This document shows positions 15,191-23,189 of a DNA stretch of 64,000 nucleotides, piece after piece. Origin of the DNA: Streptomyces tanashiensis (GTDB lineage Bacteria; Actinomycetota; Actinomycetes; Streptomycetales; Streptomycetaceae); the NCBI RefSeq assembly GCF_014648895.1, contig NZ_BMRZ01000014.1:62001-126000 (forward strand). Reading direction: 5' to 3'. The notes beneath the pieces were generated by a model. The model was not told the origin of the DNA, did no database searches, and saw only the letters and a program-made list of their open reading frames with translations. Each line of letters opens with the position of its first letter. The first letter of the stretch is position 1. The position numbers and the translations under genes were made by a program.

Positions 15191-16582
15191 TCAGAACTGG
15201 AGGGACTTGGTCTGGAGGTACTCGGCGAGGCCGTGCGCCCCGAGCTCCCGGCCGACGCCGGACTGCTTGTATCCGCCGAAGGGGGCCAGCGGGTTGAAAC
15301 GGCCTCCGTTGATGTCGACCTGGCCGGTGTCCATGCGGCGGGCGAAGGCGACGGCCGCCTCGGGCTCGCCCCAGACGGCTCCGCCGAGTCCGTAGACGGT
15401 GCCGTTGGCGATGGCGAGGGCCTCGTCCTCGTCCTCGTACCGGAGGAGGGAGACCACGGGGCCGAAGATCTCCTCCTGGGCGATGGTCATGTCGGAGGTG
15501 ACGTCGGCGAAGACGGTCGGGGAGACGTAGTAGCCGGTCTCGCGCGGGGCCTCGGGGCCGCCGGCGACGAGCCGGGCGCCCTCCTCGATCCCCTTCTCGA
15601 TGTATCCGCGGACGCGCGCCTGCTGCTTGGCGTTGACGAGGGGACCGACGCGCTCGCCGGGGACGTACTTGGCGACGGCCTCGGCGGCGAGCGCCACCGC
15701 CTCCTCGTAGCGGTCGGCGGGGATCAGCATCCGCGTCCAGGCGCTGCACGTCTGGCCGGAGTTGGACATGACGTTGGCGATGCCGACGGCGACGGCCTTG
15801 GCGAGGTCGGCGCTCGGCAGGATCACGTTCGCGGACTTGCCGCCGAGTTCGAGGGCGACCCGCTTGACGGCGCCGCCCGCGAGGGCGCCGATGCGGCGGC
15901 CGACGGCGGTGGAGCCGGTGAAGGAGACGAGGTCCACGTCGGGGTGCTCGGCCAGCGCCTGGCCGGCGACCGGGCCGAGGCCGGTGACCAGGTTGAAGAC
16001 GCCGGCGGGCAGGCCGGCCTCGTGGGCGGCCTCGGCGAAGAGCTGCGCGGTGAGCGGGGTGTCCTCGGCGGGCTTGAGGACCGTGGTGCAACCGGCGGCG
16101 AGGGCCGGGGCGACCTTGGCGACGATCTGGTGGAGCGGGTAGTTCCAGGGGGTGATCGCGGCGACGACGCCGACCGGCTCGGCGTAGACGGTCGAGTTGC
16201 CGACCTTCTCCTCGAAGGGGTGGGTGGCCGCGAGCTCGGCGTACGAGCCGGCGACGGCGATCGGCAGGCCCGCGTGCACGGCGGCGGCGAGCTGCGGCGG
16301 GGCGCCCAGCTCGGCGGTGACGGTGGCGGCGATCTCCTCCGCGCGCGCGGCGAGCGCGTCGCGGAGGGCGGCGATCCGGGCTCCGCGCTCGGCGGGCGGG
16401 GTGGCCGCCCAGCCGGGGAGCGCGGCGCGGGCGGCGCGTACGGCGGCGTCGACGTCCTCGGCGGTGCCCGCCGGGACATGGCCGATGACCTGCTCGTCCG
16501 CCGGGTTCAGCACCGGGATGGTGTCCGTGGAGGAGGCGGGGCGCCACTCCCCGCCGATGTACATCGCGTCGTGGGCCTTCAT
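15191..16582 (-). CDS. NAD(P)-dependent aldehyde dehydrogenase
   Basis: A 463-residue ALDH-superfamily enzyme oxidising an aldehyde to the acid. Seen are the catalytic glutamate in VALELGGKSANVI, the nucleophilic cysteine in SNSGQTCSAWTR, ITPWNYPLHQ for cofactor binding and the C-terminal FGGYKQSGVGRE. The start is the ATG at 16580-16582 (MKAHDAMYIGGEW), with GAGGAGA 8 bp upstream; in-frame read-through towards 16648 is rejected. The 17-bp palindrome at 16648-16664 lies 66 bp upstream and matches the operator at the left of the window. First gene of the ALDH-ADH operon; the specific aldehyde is unknown. Confidence 0.94.
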   Translation of the reverse strand: MKAHDAMYIGGEWRPASSTDTIPVLNPADEQVIGHVPAGTAEDVDAAVRAARAALPGWAATPPAERGARIAALRDALAARAEEIAATVTAELGAPPQLAAAVHAGLPIAVAGSYAELAATHPFEEKVGNSTVYAEPVGVVAAITPWNYPLHQIVAKVAPALAAGCTTVLKPAEDTPLTAQLFAEAAHEAGLPAGVFNLVTGLGPVAGQALAEHPDVDLVSFTGSTAVGRRIGALAGGAVKRVALELGGKSANVILPSADLAKAVAVGIANVMSNSGQTCSAWTRMLIPADRYEEAVALAAEAVAKYVPGERVGPLVNAKQQARVRGYIEKGIEEGARLVAGGPEAPRETGYYVSPTVFADVTSDMTIAQEEIFGPVVSLLRYEDEDEALAIANGTVYGLGGAVWGEPEAAVAFARRMDTGQVDINGGRFNPLAPFGGYKQSGVGRELGAHGLAEYLQTKSLQF

Positions 16583-16647
16583 CCGCTGTCTCCTCACGTG
16601 CCTGCCTGCCGACCGGACGCTACCGGCCGGTTCGCCGTCGCGACCCA

Positions 16648-16664
16648 AACTAGCGCTGTTAGTT
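16648..16664. promoter_or_regulatory. Operator upstream of the ALDH/ADH operon
   Basis: AACTAGCGCTGTTAGTT has perfect 5-bp arms AACTA/TAGTT around a 7-bp core. It agrees with the site at 1026-1042 at 13 of 17 positions, giving a joint consensus AAYTASCRCTGYTAGTT. Two such matches in a window this GC-rich are unlikely by chance. The regulator is inferred to be the TetR encoded at 1071. Confidence 0.6.
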
Positions 16665-16949
16665 TTCGGGCGCCAGGGTCCCCGGGAGTGCCCCCGGTCT
16701 CACCCGGCGGCGCGCCACGGCGCCGCTCGATCGTGCCGCCCCGGCCCACGGACTGTCCACGTCGGCCCCGCACAGCCGTACGCCGCCGGAACTGGCGGAA
16801 CCCCCCTTGCCCCGCCCCCGGAGACGGGGGCGGCACGACGCACGCCCCGGTCGACGGAGCGGCTGGATCCGTCGACCGGGGCGTGGGTGCTGGTGTCTCT
16901 TCTTGTACGGGTGCTGGTTCGGACGTGCGGGGCGGCGGCGCCTGCCCCG
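16665..16949. terminator. Intergenic region with hairpins downstream of the sortase gene
   Basis: No credible gene. It contains a perfect 17-bp stem (16842-16858 with 16868-16884, 9-base loop) and a smaller hairpin, CCGCCCCCGgagaCGGGGGCGG (16812-16833). Read on the minus strand both follow the sortase stop at 16950 and are the likely terminator of the surface-protein/sortase transcript. The stretch next to 16665 should carry the ALDH promoter, though no clear -35/-10 was seen. Confidence 0.65.
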
Positions 16950-17702
16950 TCAGATCTTCTGGGCGATCTCGGTGAGGTGGGCGAAGACGACGATGTTCGC
17001 CTCGTAGCCCTTGCCGCGGTCGAAGGATCCGCCGCAGGTGAGCAGCCGGAGTTCGGGCCGCCCGGTGGCTCCGTACACCTCCTTGTCCGGGAAGTCGTTC
17101 TTGGCGTACGTCCGGACGCGGTCGACCGTGAAGACGGCGACCTTGCCGTCGGCACGGGCGACCCGGACGGTGTTGCCGGAGCTGAGCGAGTTGAGGTTGA
17201 GGAAGACGGCGGGCCCGGTGCGGGTGTCGCGGTGACCGACGACGACGGCGGTCCCGCGCTCACCGGGAGTGGGGCCCTGGGCGTACCAGCCGACGACCCG
17301 GGGGTTGTCGACGGGCGGCGCGGCGAGCCGTCCGGTGGCGTCGAGGCCGAGCTCGATCACGGGGGCCTCGATGGTGATGGCCGGTACGGCGACGGTGACG
17401 GGGCGCGAACGGGCCAGCGGCGCGGGCTCGGGTGCGGGCCGCGGCGGGGGCGTGGCCTTGGGCAGCGCCCTGGTCTTCGCCTTGTGGTCCACGGCGGCCG
17501 GCGCTCCGGCCGCCGCCCCGGCCCGGTCGGGAGCGGCCGCTCCGGAAGCGGTCGGGCCGGCGGCGAGCGGCGGGTCGGCCGGTTCCTCGTCACCGGCCCA
17601 CCAGACGCCCCCGGTCACCAGGACCGTGGTGATCACCACGGTCCTGGTGAGCCGGATCAGGCGGCGCTGCCTGCGCGTGAAGCGGGACCTACGCGGCGCC
17701 AT
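16950..17702 (-). CDS. Class F sortase
   Basis: A 250-residue membrane-anchored cysteine transpeptidase. A basic N-terminus and one transmembrane helix (about 20-36) precede a Pro/Ala-rich linker (40-100) and the sortase barrel. Catalytic residues seen are His157 (VVVGHRDT), Cys223 (LLTCGG) and Arg229 in SFDRGKGYEANIVVFA. The short catalytic domain and the TCGGSFD pattern indicate class F, common in actinobacteria and poorly understood. The ATG at 17702 lies inside the end of the upstream repeat-protein gene (14-bp overlap), suggesting that protein as substrate or partner. A perfect 36-bp palindrome falls within the transmembrane-helix codons (17615-17650). Confidence 0.9.
   Translation of the reverse strand: MAPRRSRFTRRQRRLIRLTRTVVITTVLVTGGVWWAGDEEPADPPLAAGPTASGAAAPDRAGAAAGAPAAVDHKAKTRALPKATPPPRPAPEPAPLARSRPVTVAVPAITIEAPVIELGLDATGRLAAPPVDNPRVVGWYAQGPTPGERGTAVVVGHRDTRTGPAVFLNLNSLSSGNTVRVARADGKVAVFTVDRVRTYAKNDFPDKEVYGATGRPELRLLTCGGSFDRGKGYEANIVVFAHLTEIAQKI
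17615..17650. repeat. Perfect 36-bp palindrome inside the sortase coding region
   Basis: TCACCAGGACCGTGGTGA (17615-17632) is followed without spacer by its exact reverse complement (17633-17650). It encodes part of the transmembrane helix (RTVVITTVLV). An 18-bp perfect hairpin or cruciform is possible in DNA or in the mRNA near the start of the sortase gene. Confidence 0.9.
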
Positions 17703-18432
17703 TGCCCCGGCGGCGCGAGCGGCGGATCAGGACGAGTCCGGCCGTTCCGGCGAGGCCGGCGGCGACGGCCGCCCCGACGCCGAAGGCGGAGGAGTCCTCG
17801 GCGGCGATCTGCGCGCTGCCGCCGCCGCCCGCGCCGACGGCGCCGTGCGGGGGCTTGCCGTGGCCGTGCCCGCCGCCGTTGCCTCCGTTGCCGTTACCGC
17901 CGTTCCCGTTCCCGCCGTTGCCGTTCCCCCCGTTGCCGTTACCGCCGTTCCCGTTCCCGCCGTTGCCGTTGCCCCCGTTGCCGTTTCCACCGTTCCCGTT
18001 GACCGGCGGGCAGTCGACCCGGAAGACCTTCGACTTCGCCGCGCCGTTCTGGCCCTCCCACGTCCACTCGACCTTGTACATGCCGGTCGGCAGGCCGGTG
18101 ATGTCGTCCGTGTGCCCGTCACCGTTGCTGTCGACGGCGATGCTGCCGTTCTTCAACGAGGGATCCTGGTTGCCTGGCTGGCCCGGCTGCTCGTAGATGT
18201 TCCACTGGATGCTCTGCAGACCGTCGAAGTTGAACGCGGCGAAGCGGAAGATGCAGCCGACCTGGGGCTCGTTGGCCTGGCTGGTGTCGGGGGTGCCCTG
18301 CCGGTGGACCTTGACGTCGCCGTTGTCGCCCGGTGCGGCGAAGGCCTGCGGGGCACCCGCGAGGGTCACCGCGCCGAGCGCGAGGGTGGCGAGCGTGGCA
18401 CGGAGCAGAGTGCGGGTGGGGGGTGTCGTCAT
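17689..18432 (-). CDS. Secreted Asn-Gly-repeat surface protein
   Basis: A 247-residue predicted wall/membrane-attached protein. A signal peptide (about 1-32, cleaving near AFA-APGDN) is followed by an extracellular domain (33-140) with two cysteines (VGCIFRF, RVDCPP). Next comes a low-complexity NGNGG tract of about 50 residues (146-195), then a hydrophobic helix (about 212-238) and a basic tail, RRSRRRGN. That C-terminal layout resembles a sorting signal, but no standard LPxTG or LAxTG is evident. The gene overlaps the class F sortase gene by 14 bp, so the two are probably made together. Function unknown; a Gly/Asn-rich stalk presenting the N-terminal domain is plausible. Confidence 0.82.
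   Translation of the reverse strand: MTTPPTRTLLRATLATLALGAVTLAGAPQAFAAPGDNGDVKVHRQGTPDTSQANEPQVGCIFRFAAFNFDGLQSIQWNIYEQPGQPGNQDPSLKNGSIAVDSNGDGHTDDITGLPTGMYKVEWTWEGQNGAAKSKVFRVDCPPVNGNGGNGNGGNGNGGNGNGGNGNGGNGNGGNGNGGNGNGGNGGGHGHGKPPHGAVGAGGGGSAQIAAEDSSAFGVGAAVAAGLAGTAGLVLIRRSRRRGNGAA
17875..18001. repeat. Degenerate tandem repeat encoding (NGNGG)n
   Basis: Tandem copies of 15-27 bp built on CCGTTGCCGTTACCGCC encode the NGNGG tract on the minus strand. Copies differ mainly at wobble positions, so the repeat is kept at protein level and is not just a recent slippage product. Confidence 0.85.
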
Positions 18433-18600
18433 GGTGGAGCTCCTCCAGTCGTGAACACGTCGGGCATTACTGCGATAATCCGACTATCTGTCACAACATG
18501 GACACAGAGGGTGGCGACCCGGCCGCGCCACCCTCCGACTTCCACTCGTCCGGCCCACGTCCCCGCCACCCCGAGTGACCTGCGGCGGGTCCGGTCCGGG

Positions 18601-20004
18601 TCAGATGATCCCGAACAGGATCCCGGCCGCCAGCACGACCAGCGAGGTCAGCGCGGCCCACTTCACCGTGAACCTGGTGTGGTCGCCGAACTCCACCTTC
18701 GCCATGCCGACGAGCACGTACACGGCGGGCACCAGCGGGCTCGACATGTGCAGGGCCTGTCCGACCAGCGAGGCCCGGGCGATCTCCAGGGGCGACACGC
18801 CGTGCGCCGCACCCGCCTCCGCGAGGACCGGAAGGACACCGAAGTAGAAGCCGTCGTTCGACATGAAGTACGTGAGCGGGAGGCTCAGCACACCGGTGAC
18901 CAGGGCCATGTGCGGCCCCATGCCCTCGGGGATGGCGCCCACGAGCCAGTCGGCCATGTGCTTGACCATGCCCGTGCCGGTGAGGACGCCGGTGAAGACG
19001 GCGGCGGCGAAGACCATGCCGGCGACGTTGAGGACGTTGTCCGCGTGGGCGGCGATGCGCTCCTTCTGCTCGGCCATCTTCGGGTAGTTGACGGTCAGCG
19101 CGAGGGCGGCGCCGAGGAGGAACAGCACCGGGATCGGGAGCAGTTCGAGGATCATCGCGGCGAGCAGGGCGACCGTCAGGGCGGCGTTGAACCAGTACAG
19201 CCGGGGGCGGAGCGTCGCGCGGTTCGGGTCGAGGCCCTTGAACCCGTCGGCCTCGCCCGCGCCGGTCACCGCCCCGGGAGCGTCGCCGGTGACACCCGTC
19301 GCCTTCCTGCCGCCGTCCCCGCCCTTGCCGCCGCCGGCCGTGACCAGCACCGCGTCGGCCTCCGGGACCAGGGCCTCGTCGAGGGTCAGGTAGCCGATGC
19401 GCTTGCGCTCGCGGCGGCCGAGCACGTACGCGAGGACGAAGACGAAGAGCAGGCCCACGCCGAGCGCGGGGATCATCGGCACGAAGATGTCGGCGGCGTC
19501 CAGCTTCAGCGCGGTCGCCGCCCGGGCGGTGGGGCCACCCCACGGCAGGGTGTTCATGACGCCGTTGGCCGTGGCGGCGACACCCGTCATGACCACCAGA
19601 CTCATCCCGAGCCGCTTGTACAGCGGATACATCGCGGAGACGGTGATCATGAAGGTGGTCGAGCCGTCGCCGTCCAGGGAGACGATCGCGGCGAGCACCG
19701 CCGTACCCACGACGACCCGCACGGGGTCGGCCTTGCAGAAGCGCAGGATCCCCCGGACGATCGGGTCGAAGAGACCGACGTCGATCATGACGCCGAAGTA
19801 GACGATCGCGAACATCAGCATCGCGGCCGTCGGCGCCAGCTTGCCGACACCTTCGATGACGTAGTCGCCGAGCTGGGCCCCCTGCCCGACCGCGACGCAG
19901 AACAACGCGGGAATCAGTACGAGTGCCGCGATCGGCGACATCTTCTTCAACATGATCAGGACCAGGAAGGTCGCGATCATGGCGAAGCCGAGGACGGTCA
20001 GCAT
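18601..20004 (-). CDS. CitMHS-family citrate/divalent metal:H+ symporter
   Basis: A 467-residue membrane protein of the citrate-Mg2+/Ca2+ symporter family, with about eleven helices in two halves joined by a cytosolic linker rich in Gly/Asp/Ala (about 215-265). Typical segments are SLDGDGSTTFMITVSAMYP (near 115) and LTYFMSNDGFYFGVLPVLAE (near 385), the latter with the conserved Asn-Asp. It imports metal-citrate complexes across the cytoplasmic membrane. The ATG at 20004 is chosen because GAGG lies 8 bp upstream; a GTG at 20013 is the alternative. No two-component system of the CitAB type adjoins it. It stands alone, with an inverted-repeat promoter at 20077-20105. Confidence 0.9.
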   Translation of the reverse strand: MLTVLGFAMIATFLVLIMLKKMSPIAALVLIPALFCVAVGQGAQLGDYVIEGVGKLAPTAAMLMFAIVYFGVMIDVGLFDPIVRGILRFCKADPVRVVVGTAVLAAIVSLDGDGSTTFMITVSAMYPLYKRLGMSLVVMTGVAATANGVMNTLPWGGPTARAATALKLDAADIFVPMIPALGVGLLFVFVLAYVLGRRERKRIGYLTLDEALVPEADAVLVTAGGGKGGDGGRKATGVTGDAPGAVTGAGEADGFKGLDPNRATLRPRLYWFNAALTVALLAAMILELLPIPVLFLLGAALALTVNYPKMAEQKERIAAHADNVLNVAGMVFAAAVFTGVLTGTGMVKHMADWLVGAIPEGMGPHMALVTGVLSLPLTYFMSNDGFYFGVLPVLAEAGAAHGVSPLEIARASLVGQALHMSSPLVPAVYVLVGMAKVEFGDHTRFTVKWAALTSLVVLAAGILFGII

Positions 20005-20076
20005 GGAGGACACCTCACGTTCACCCTTGAACTGCCGCCGAGCGGCGGTCCGGATGACGGTAGGTGCCCTCTTCCG

Positions 20077-20105
20077 CCGTTAACAAGATGTTGACGCGTG
20101 AGCAA
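20077..20105 (-). promoter_or_regulatory. Candidate promoter/operator of the CitMHS gene
   Basis: Read on the minus strand, TTGCTC (20105-20100) and TAACGG (20082-20077) are separated by 17 bp. The interval contains the inverted repeat GTTAACA-AGA-TGTTGAC (20079-20095; 6 of 7 arm bases pair). It lies about 75 bp before the ATG. A regulator binding the repeat would cover the -10. No regulator gene adjoins. Confidence 0.4.
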
Positions 20106-20151
20106 TACGAGCAAAACCCCAGGTCACAGCAGGGGTGATCGGCAGCCTGCC

Positions 20152-22407
20152 CTACCGCGGCGAGGACGGCGCGGACGGCGGCGACGACACGGGCGACTGG
20201 GCGGGTGCCTCCAGAGGTGACACCTCCACCGGAAAGCCGTTCAGCACGGCGGTGCCGGAGAGGGGGTCGATCCGGGACCCGTCGAGCAGCTGGTTGACGT
20301 TGACGCCGGGGCGCGCGGACGCGACGGCGAGCCGGGTGCCCGGCCGGTCGTGCCCCCAGCCGTGCGGAAGGCTGACGACACCCGGTCGTACGCCGTCGGT
20401 GACCTCCACCGGCACCTCCACCTCGCCGCCCTCCCCCTTCACCCGGGCGACCCCGCCGTCGGCCAGCCGGAGCCGCTCCGCGTCCAAGGGGTGCACCTGA
20501 AGGGTGCAGCGGTTCGAACCCCCGCCCAGGGCGGGCGTGTTGTGCAGCCAGCTGTTGTTCGAGCGCAGATGCCTGCGCCCGACGAGCTGGAGGGTCCCCG
20601 GCTCCGGTACGGCGTCGAGGGCGGCGCGCAGCCGGGGCAGGTCGGCGGCGAGGGGCGCGGGGAAGAGTTCGATCCGTCCGCTGCGGGTCTTGAGGAGCGC
20701 GGGCAGGCGCGGCTTCAGGGGCCCGAGGTCGATGCCGTGCGGGTGGGCCTTCAACTCGTCGAGGGTGAGGTCGTACGGGCCGAGCCGCAGCATCAGGTCG
20801 AGTCGCCGCTCGGCTCCGCTGGCTCCGGTGAGCCGCGCGGCGAACTCCTTGGGATCCGCCCCGTACGCCGGCGAGTGCTCCTGCGTCACGGCCTTGGCGA
20901 GGGTCGTGTCGATGGCGAGGTCGTCGACGGCGGACGGCGGGGCGCCGTGCATCCCGGACACGGCGAGGATCAGCCGCGCGTGGATCTCGCACTCGTCCAT
21001 GCGGTCCGCTTCGAGGGGTACGACCGCCGGCGTGTAACGGGCCTGGTCGCGGACGGCGAAGGCGTTGAAGGCGAAGTCGAAGTGGGCGCTCCGGGAGGGC
21101 GGCGGCGGGGGCAGCAGGACATCGGCGTGGCGCGTGGTCTCGTTGAGGTACGGGTCGACGGCCACCATCAGGTCGAGGCAGCCGAGGGCCCGGTCGAGGC
21201 GGTCCCCGTCGGGCGCCGAGAGGACGGGGTTGGCGGCGACGGTGATCAGCGCGCGGATGCGCCCCTCCCCCGGCGTCTCGATCTCCTCGGCGAGGGCGAC
21301 GAGCGGCAACTCGCCCTTGGCCTCAGGGTGGTGCGAGACCCTGCTGTGCCGGCGGCCGAGGGCGAAGCCCCTGCCGGGTCCGGCGGGGCGCGGGGCGGGC
21401 GCGGTGGCGGAGAGCGGGAAGAGCGCGCCGCCGGGCCGGTCGAGGTTGCCGGTGAGGACGTTGAGGACGTCGACGAGCCAGTTGGCGAGGCTGCCGTACG
21501 CCACGGTGGAGCTGCCCATCCGCCCGTAGACGGCGGCGGTGGGCGCGGCGGCGAGCTCGCGGGCGAGGGCGCGGATGGTGTCCGCGTCGACGTCACAGGC
21601 GGCGGCGACCGCCTCGGGGCTGAACTCCCGCACCGCGGCCCGTACCTCCTCGATGCCCTCCACATGGTCGGCGAGCGGGCCGGGGTCGGTGAGCCGCTCG
21701 TCGAAGAGGGTGTGGACGAGGGCGGCGAGGAGCAGAGCGTCGGCGCCGGGGCGGATCGCGACGTGCCGGTCGGCGAGGCGGGCGGTGCGGGTGCGCCGGG
21801 GGTCGACGACGGTGAGGGTGCCGCCGCGCCGGCGCAGCGCCTTGAGCCTGCCGGGGAAGTCGGGGGCGGTGCACAGGCTGCCGTTGGAGTCCAGCGGGTT
21901 GGCTCCGAGGATCAGCAGGTGGTCGGTGCGGTCCAGGTCCGGCACGGGGACGGCGAAGGGGTCTCCGAAGAGCAGGCCGCTGGAGACGTGCTTGGGCATC
22001 TGGTCGAGCGTGGACGCGGTGAAGAGGTTCCGCGTCCGCAACGCACCGATCAGCAGGGGCGGGTAGAGGGCGCCGGCCATCGTGTGCGCATTGGGGTTGC
22101 CCAGGACGATACCCACCGAGTCCGGCCCGTATTCCTCGACGATCGGCCGGATTCGGGCGGCGATCGTGTCGAAGGCCTCGGCCCAGGTGGCCTCCTGGAG
22201 CCTGCCGTCCTTGCGGACCATGGGGGTGCGGAGCCGGTCGGGGTCGGCGTCGATCTCGGGGAAGGAGGCGCCCTTGGGGCAGATGAACCCCTTGCTGAAG
22301 ACGTCGTCGCGGTCGCCGCGCGCCCCGGTGACGCGGCTCCCGTCGAGTGTCAGGGTCAGTCCGCAGGTCGCTTCGCAGAGGGGGCAGATGCGCAGAGCGG
22401 TGGGCAT
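20152..22407 (-). CDS. Molybdopterin-dependent oxidoreductase (DMSO reductase family)
   Basis: A 751-residue cytosolic member of the bis-MGD formate dehydrogenase/DMSO reductase family. The N-terminal [4Fe-4S] site is CPLCEATC plus Cys43 (Cys8, 11, 15, 43). Cofactor-binding domains follow (VDPRRTRTARLADRHVAIRPG near 205), and the C-terminal barrel (about 630-730) includes HGWGHDRPGT. There is no twin-arginine signal, so it works inside the cell. Electron partner and substrate are not evident, as no ferredoxin or FdhD gene adjoins. The ATG at 22407 has GGGAG 8 bp upstream. A palindromic operator at 22443 and the TetR gene just upstream indicate repression control. Confidence 0.9.
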   Translation of the reverse strand: MPTALRICPLCEATCGLTLTLDGSRVTGARGDRDDVFSKGFICPKGASFPEIDADPDRLRTPMVRKDGRLQEATWAEAFDTIAARIRPIVEEYGPDSVGIVLGNPNAHTMAGALYPPLLIGALRTRNLFTASTLDQMPKHVSSGLLFGDPFAVPVPDLDRTDHLLILGANPLDSNGSLCTAPDFPGRLKALRRRGGTLTVVDPRRTRTARLADRHVAIRPGADALLLAALVHTLFDERLTDPGPLADHVEGIEEVRAAVREFSPEAVAAACDVDADTIRALARELAAAPTAAVYGRMGSSTVAYGSLANWLVDVLNVLTGNLDRPGGALFPLSATAPAPRPAGPGRGFALGRRHSRVSHHPEAKGELPLVALAEEIETPGEGRIRALITVAANPVLSAPDGDRLDRALGCLDLMVAVDPYLNETTRHADVLLPPPPPSRSAHFDFAFNAFAVRDQARYTPAVVPLEADRMDECEIHARLILAVSGMHGAPPSAVDDLAIDTTLAKAVTQEHSPAYGADPKEFAARLTGASGAERRLDLMLRLGPYDLTLDELKAHPHGIDLGPLKPRLPALLKTRSGRIELFPAPLAADLPRLRAALDAVPEPGTLQLVGRRHLRSNNSWLHNTPALGGGSNRCTLQVHPLDAERLRLADGGVARVKGEGGEVEVPVEVTDGVRPGVVSLPHGWGHDRPGTRLAVASARPGVNVNQLLDGSRIDPLSGTAVLNGFPVEVSPLEAPAQSPVSSPPSAPSSPR

Positions 22408-22442
22408 GGCGTCTCCCTGGGGGCGTCGGGTGGCGCCGAGCA

Positions 22443-22454
22443 TACCGACCGGTA
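22443..22454. promoter_or_regulatory. TACCG-CGGTA palindrome (TetR operator candidate)
   Basis: TACCGACCGGTA forms perfect 5-bp arms with a 2-bp spacer, 36 bp upstream of the molybdopterin oxidoreductase start and just after the TetR stop. Sites of this type are common for TetR-family proteins. Confidence 0.5.
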
Positions 22455-22483
22455 GGCATGGGCGGGAGGGGGCCTGCGGAAGG

Positions 22484-23158
22484 TCACGCGAGCGAGGGCG
22501 CCAGATACGCGTGGAGCAGACACCGCGTCTCGGCCACGAGCGCGGGGTCCCCGGCGGGGTCCGCGCGGAACGCGAGCCGGACCAGGGCGTCGGCGGTCTC
22601 GACGCCCACCAGGACCTTCCGGTGCAGGTCCTCGTCGGCGACGCGGCCCAGGTGGGTGGCGAGGAGCGCGCAGATCCGTTCGGCGACAAGCCGGTTGGGG
22701 TCCTCGGCGGCGGCCTCCGCCTGCCCCTCGGCCGGGCCGTCCTGCGCGGCCTCTCCGGGTGCGGCGGCGGGTACGCCGAAGTCGACGAGGGCGAAGCCCG
22801 GGACGGTCCGCTTCATCTCGATGAACTCGTCGAGGACACCGTCGATGGCGCCGTGCGCGTCGAGGATCGGCGTCCCGGCGAGGCGGTCCGAGACCCGCTC
22901 CGCGTACCGGTCGAGGTTCCGGTGGGCGAGGGCGGCGACCATCGCCCGCTTGTTGCCGAAGAAGCGGTAGACGGAGCCGATGGGCACTCCGGCCCTTGCG
23001 GCGACGGCGCGGGTGCTCAACTGCTCGTACCCGGTCTCGTCGAGGAGTACGGCGCAGGCGTCGAGGATCCGGGCCAGTCGCTCGGCGCTGCGCTGCTGCA
23101 CGGGGGCGCGGCGGAGCGCGGGCTGGGTTCGGGGGCGGGTCTGAGGCACGGGGTCCAT
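22484..23158 (-). CDS. TetR-family regulator
   Basis: A 224-residue TetR-type regulator. A 25-residue basic leader precedes the helix-turn-helix (about 28-72; RAVAARAGVPIGSVYRFFGNK). The effector domain contains an Ala/Glu/Pro-rich insertion (about 130-150) and is otherwise of the usual helical TetR_C type. The gene lies 76 bp upstream of the molybdopterin oxidoreductase on the same strand, with a palindromic site between the two, so it probably controls that enzyme. It starts 31 bp beyond the stop of the upstream membrane-protein gene. Confidence 0.88.
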   Translation of the reverse strand: MDPVPQTRPRTQPALRRAPVQQRSAERLARILDACAVLLDETGYEQLSTRAVAARAGVPIGSVYRFFGNKRAMVAALAHRNLDRYAERVSDRLAGTPILDAHGAIDGVLDEFIEMKRTVPGFALVDFGVPAAAPGEAAQDGPAEGQAEAAAEDPNRLVAERICALLATHLGRVADEDLHRKVLVGVETADALVRLAFRADPAGDPALVAETRCLLHAYLAPSLA

Positions 23159-23189
23159 GATGCCGCTCCGGTCCGGTCGAGGCGATCGG

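Noticed and set aside
15171..16547. Apparent fusion of the alcohol dehydrogenase with 450 upstream residues
   Set aside because: The added residues are a shadow of the aldehyde dehydrogenase; the GTG at 15170 has a good ribosome site.
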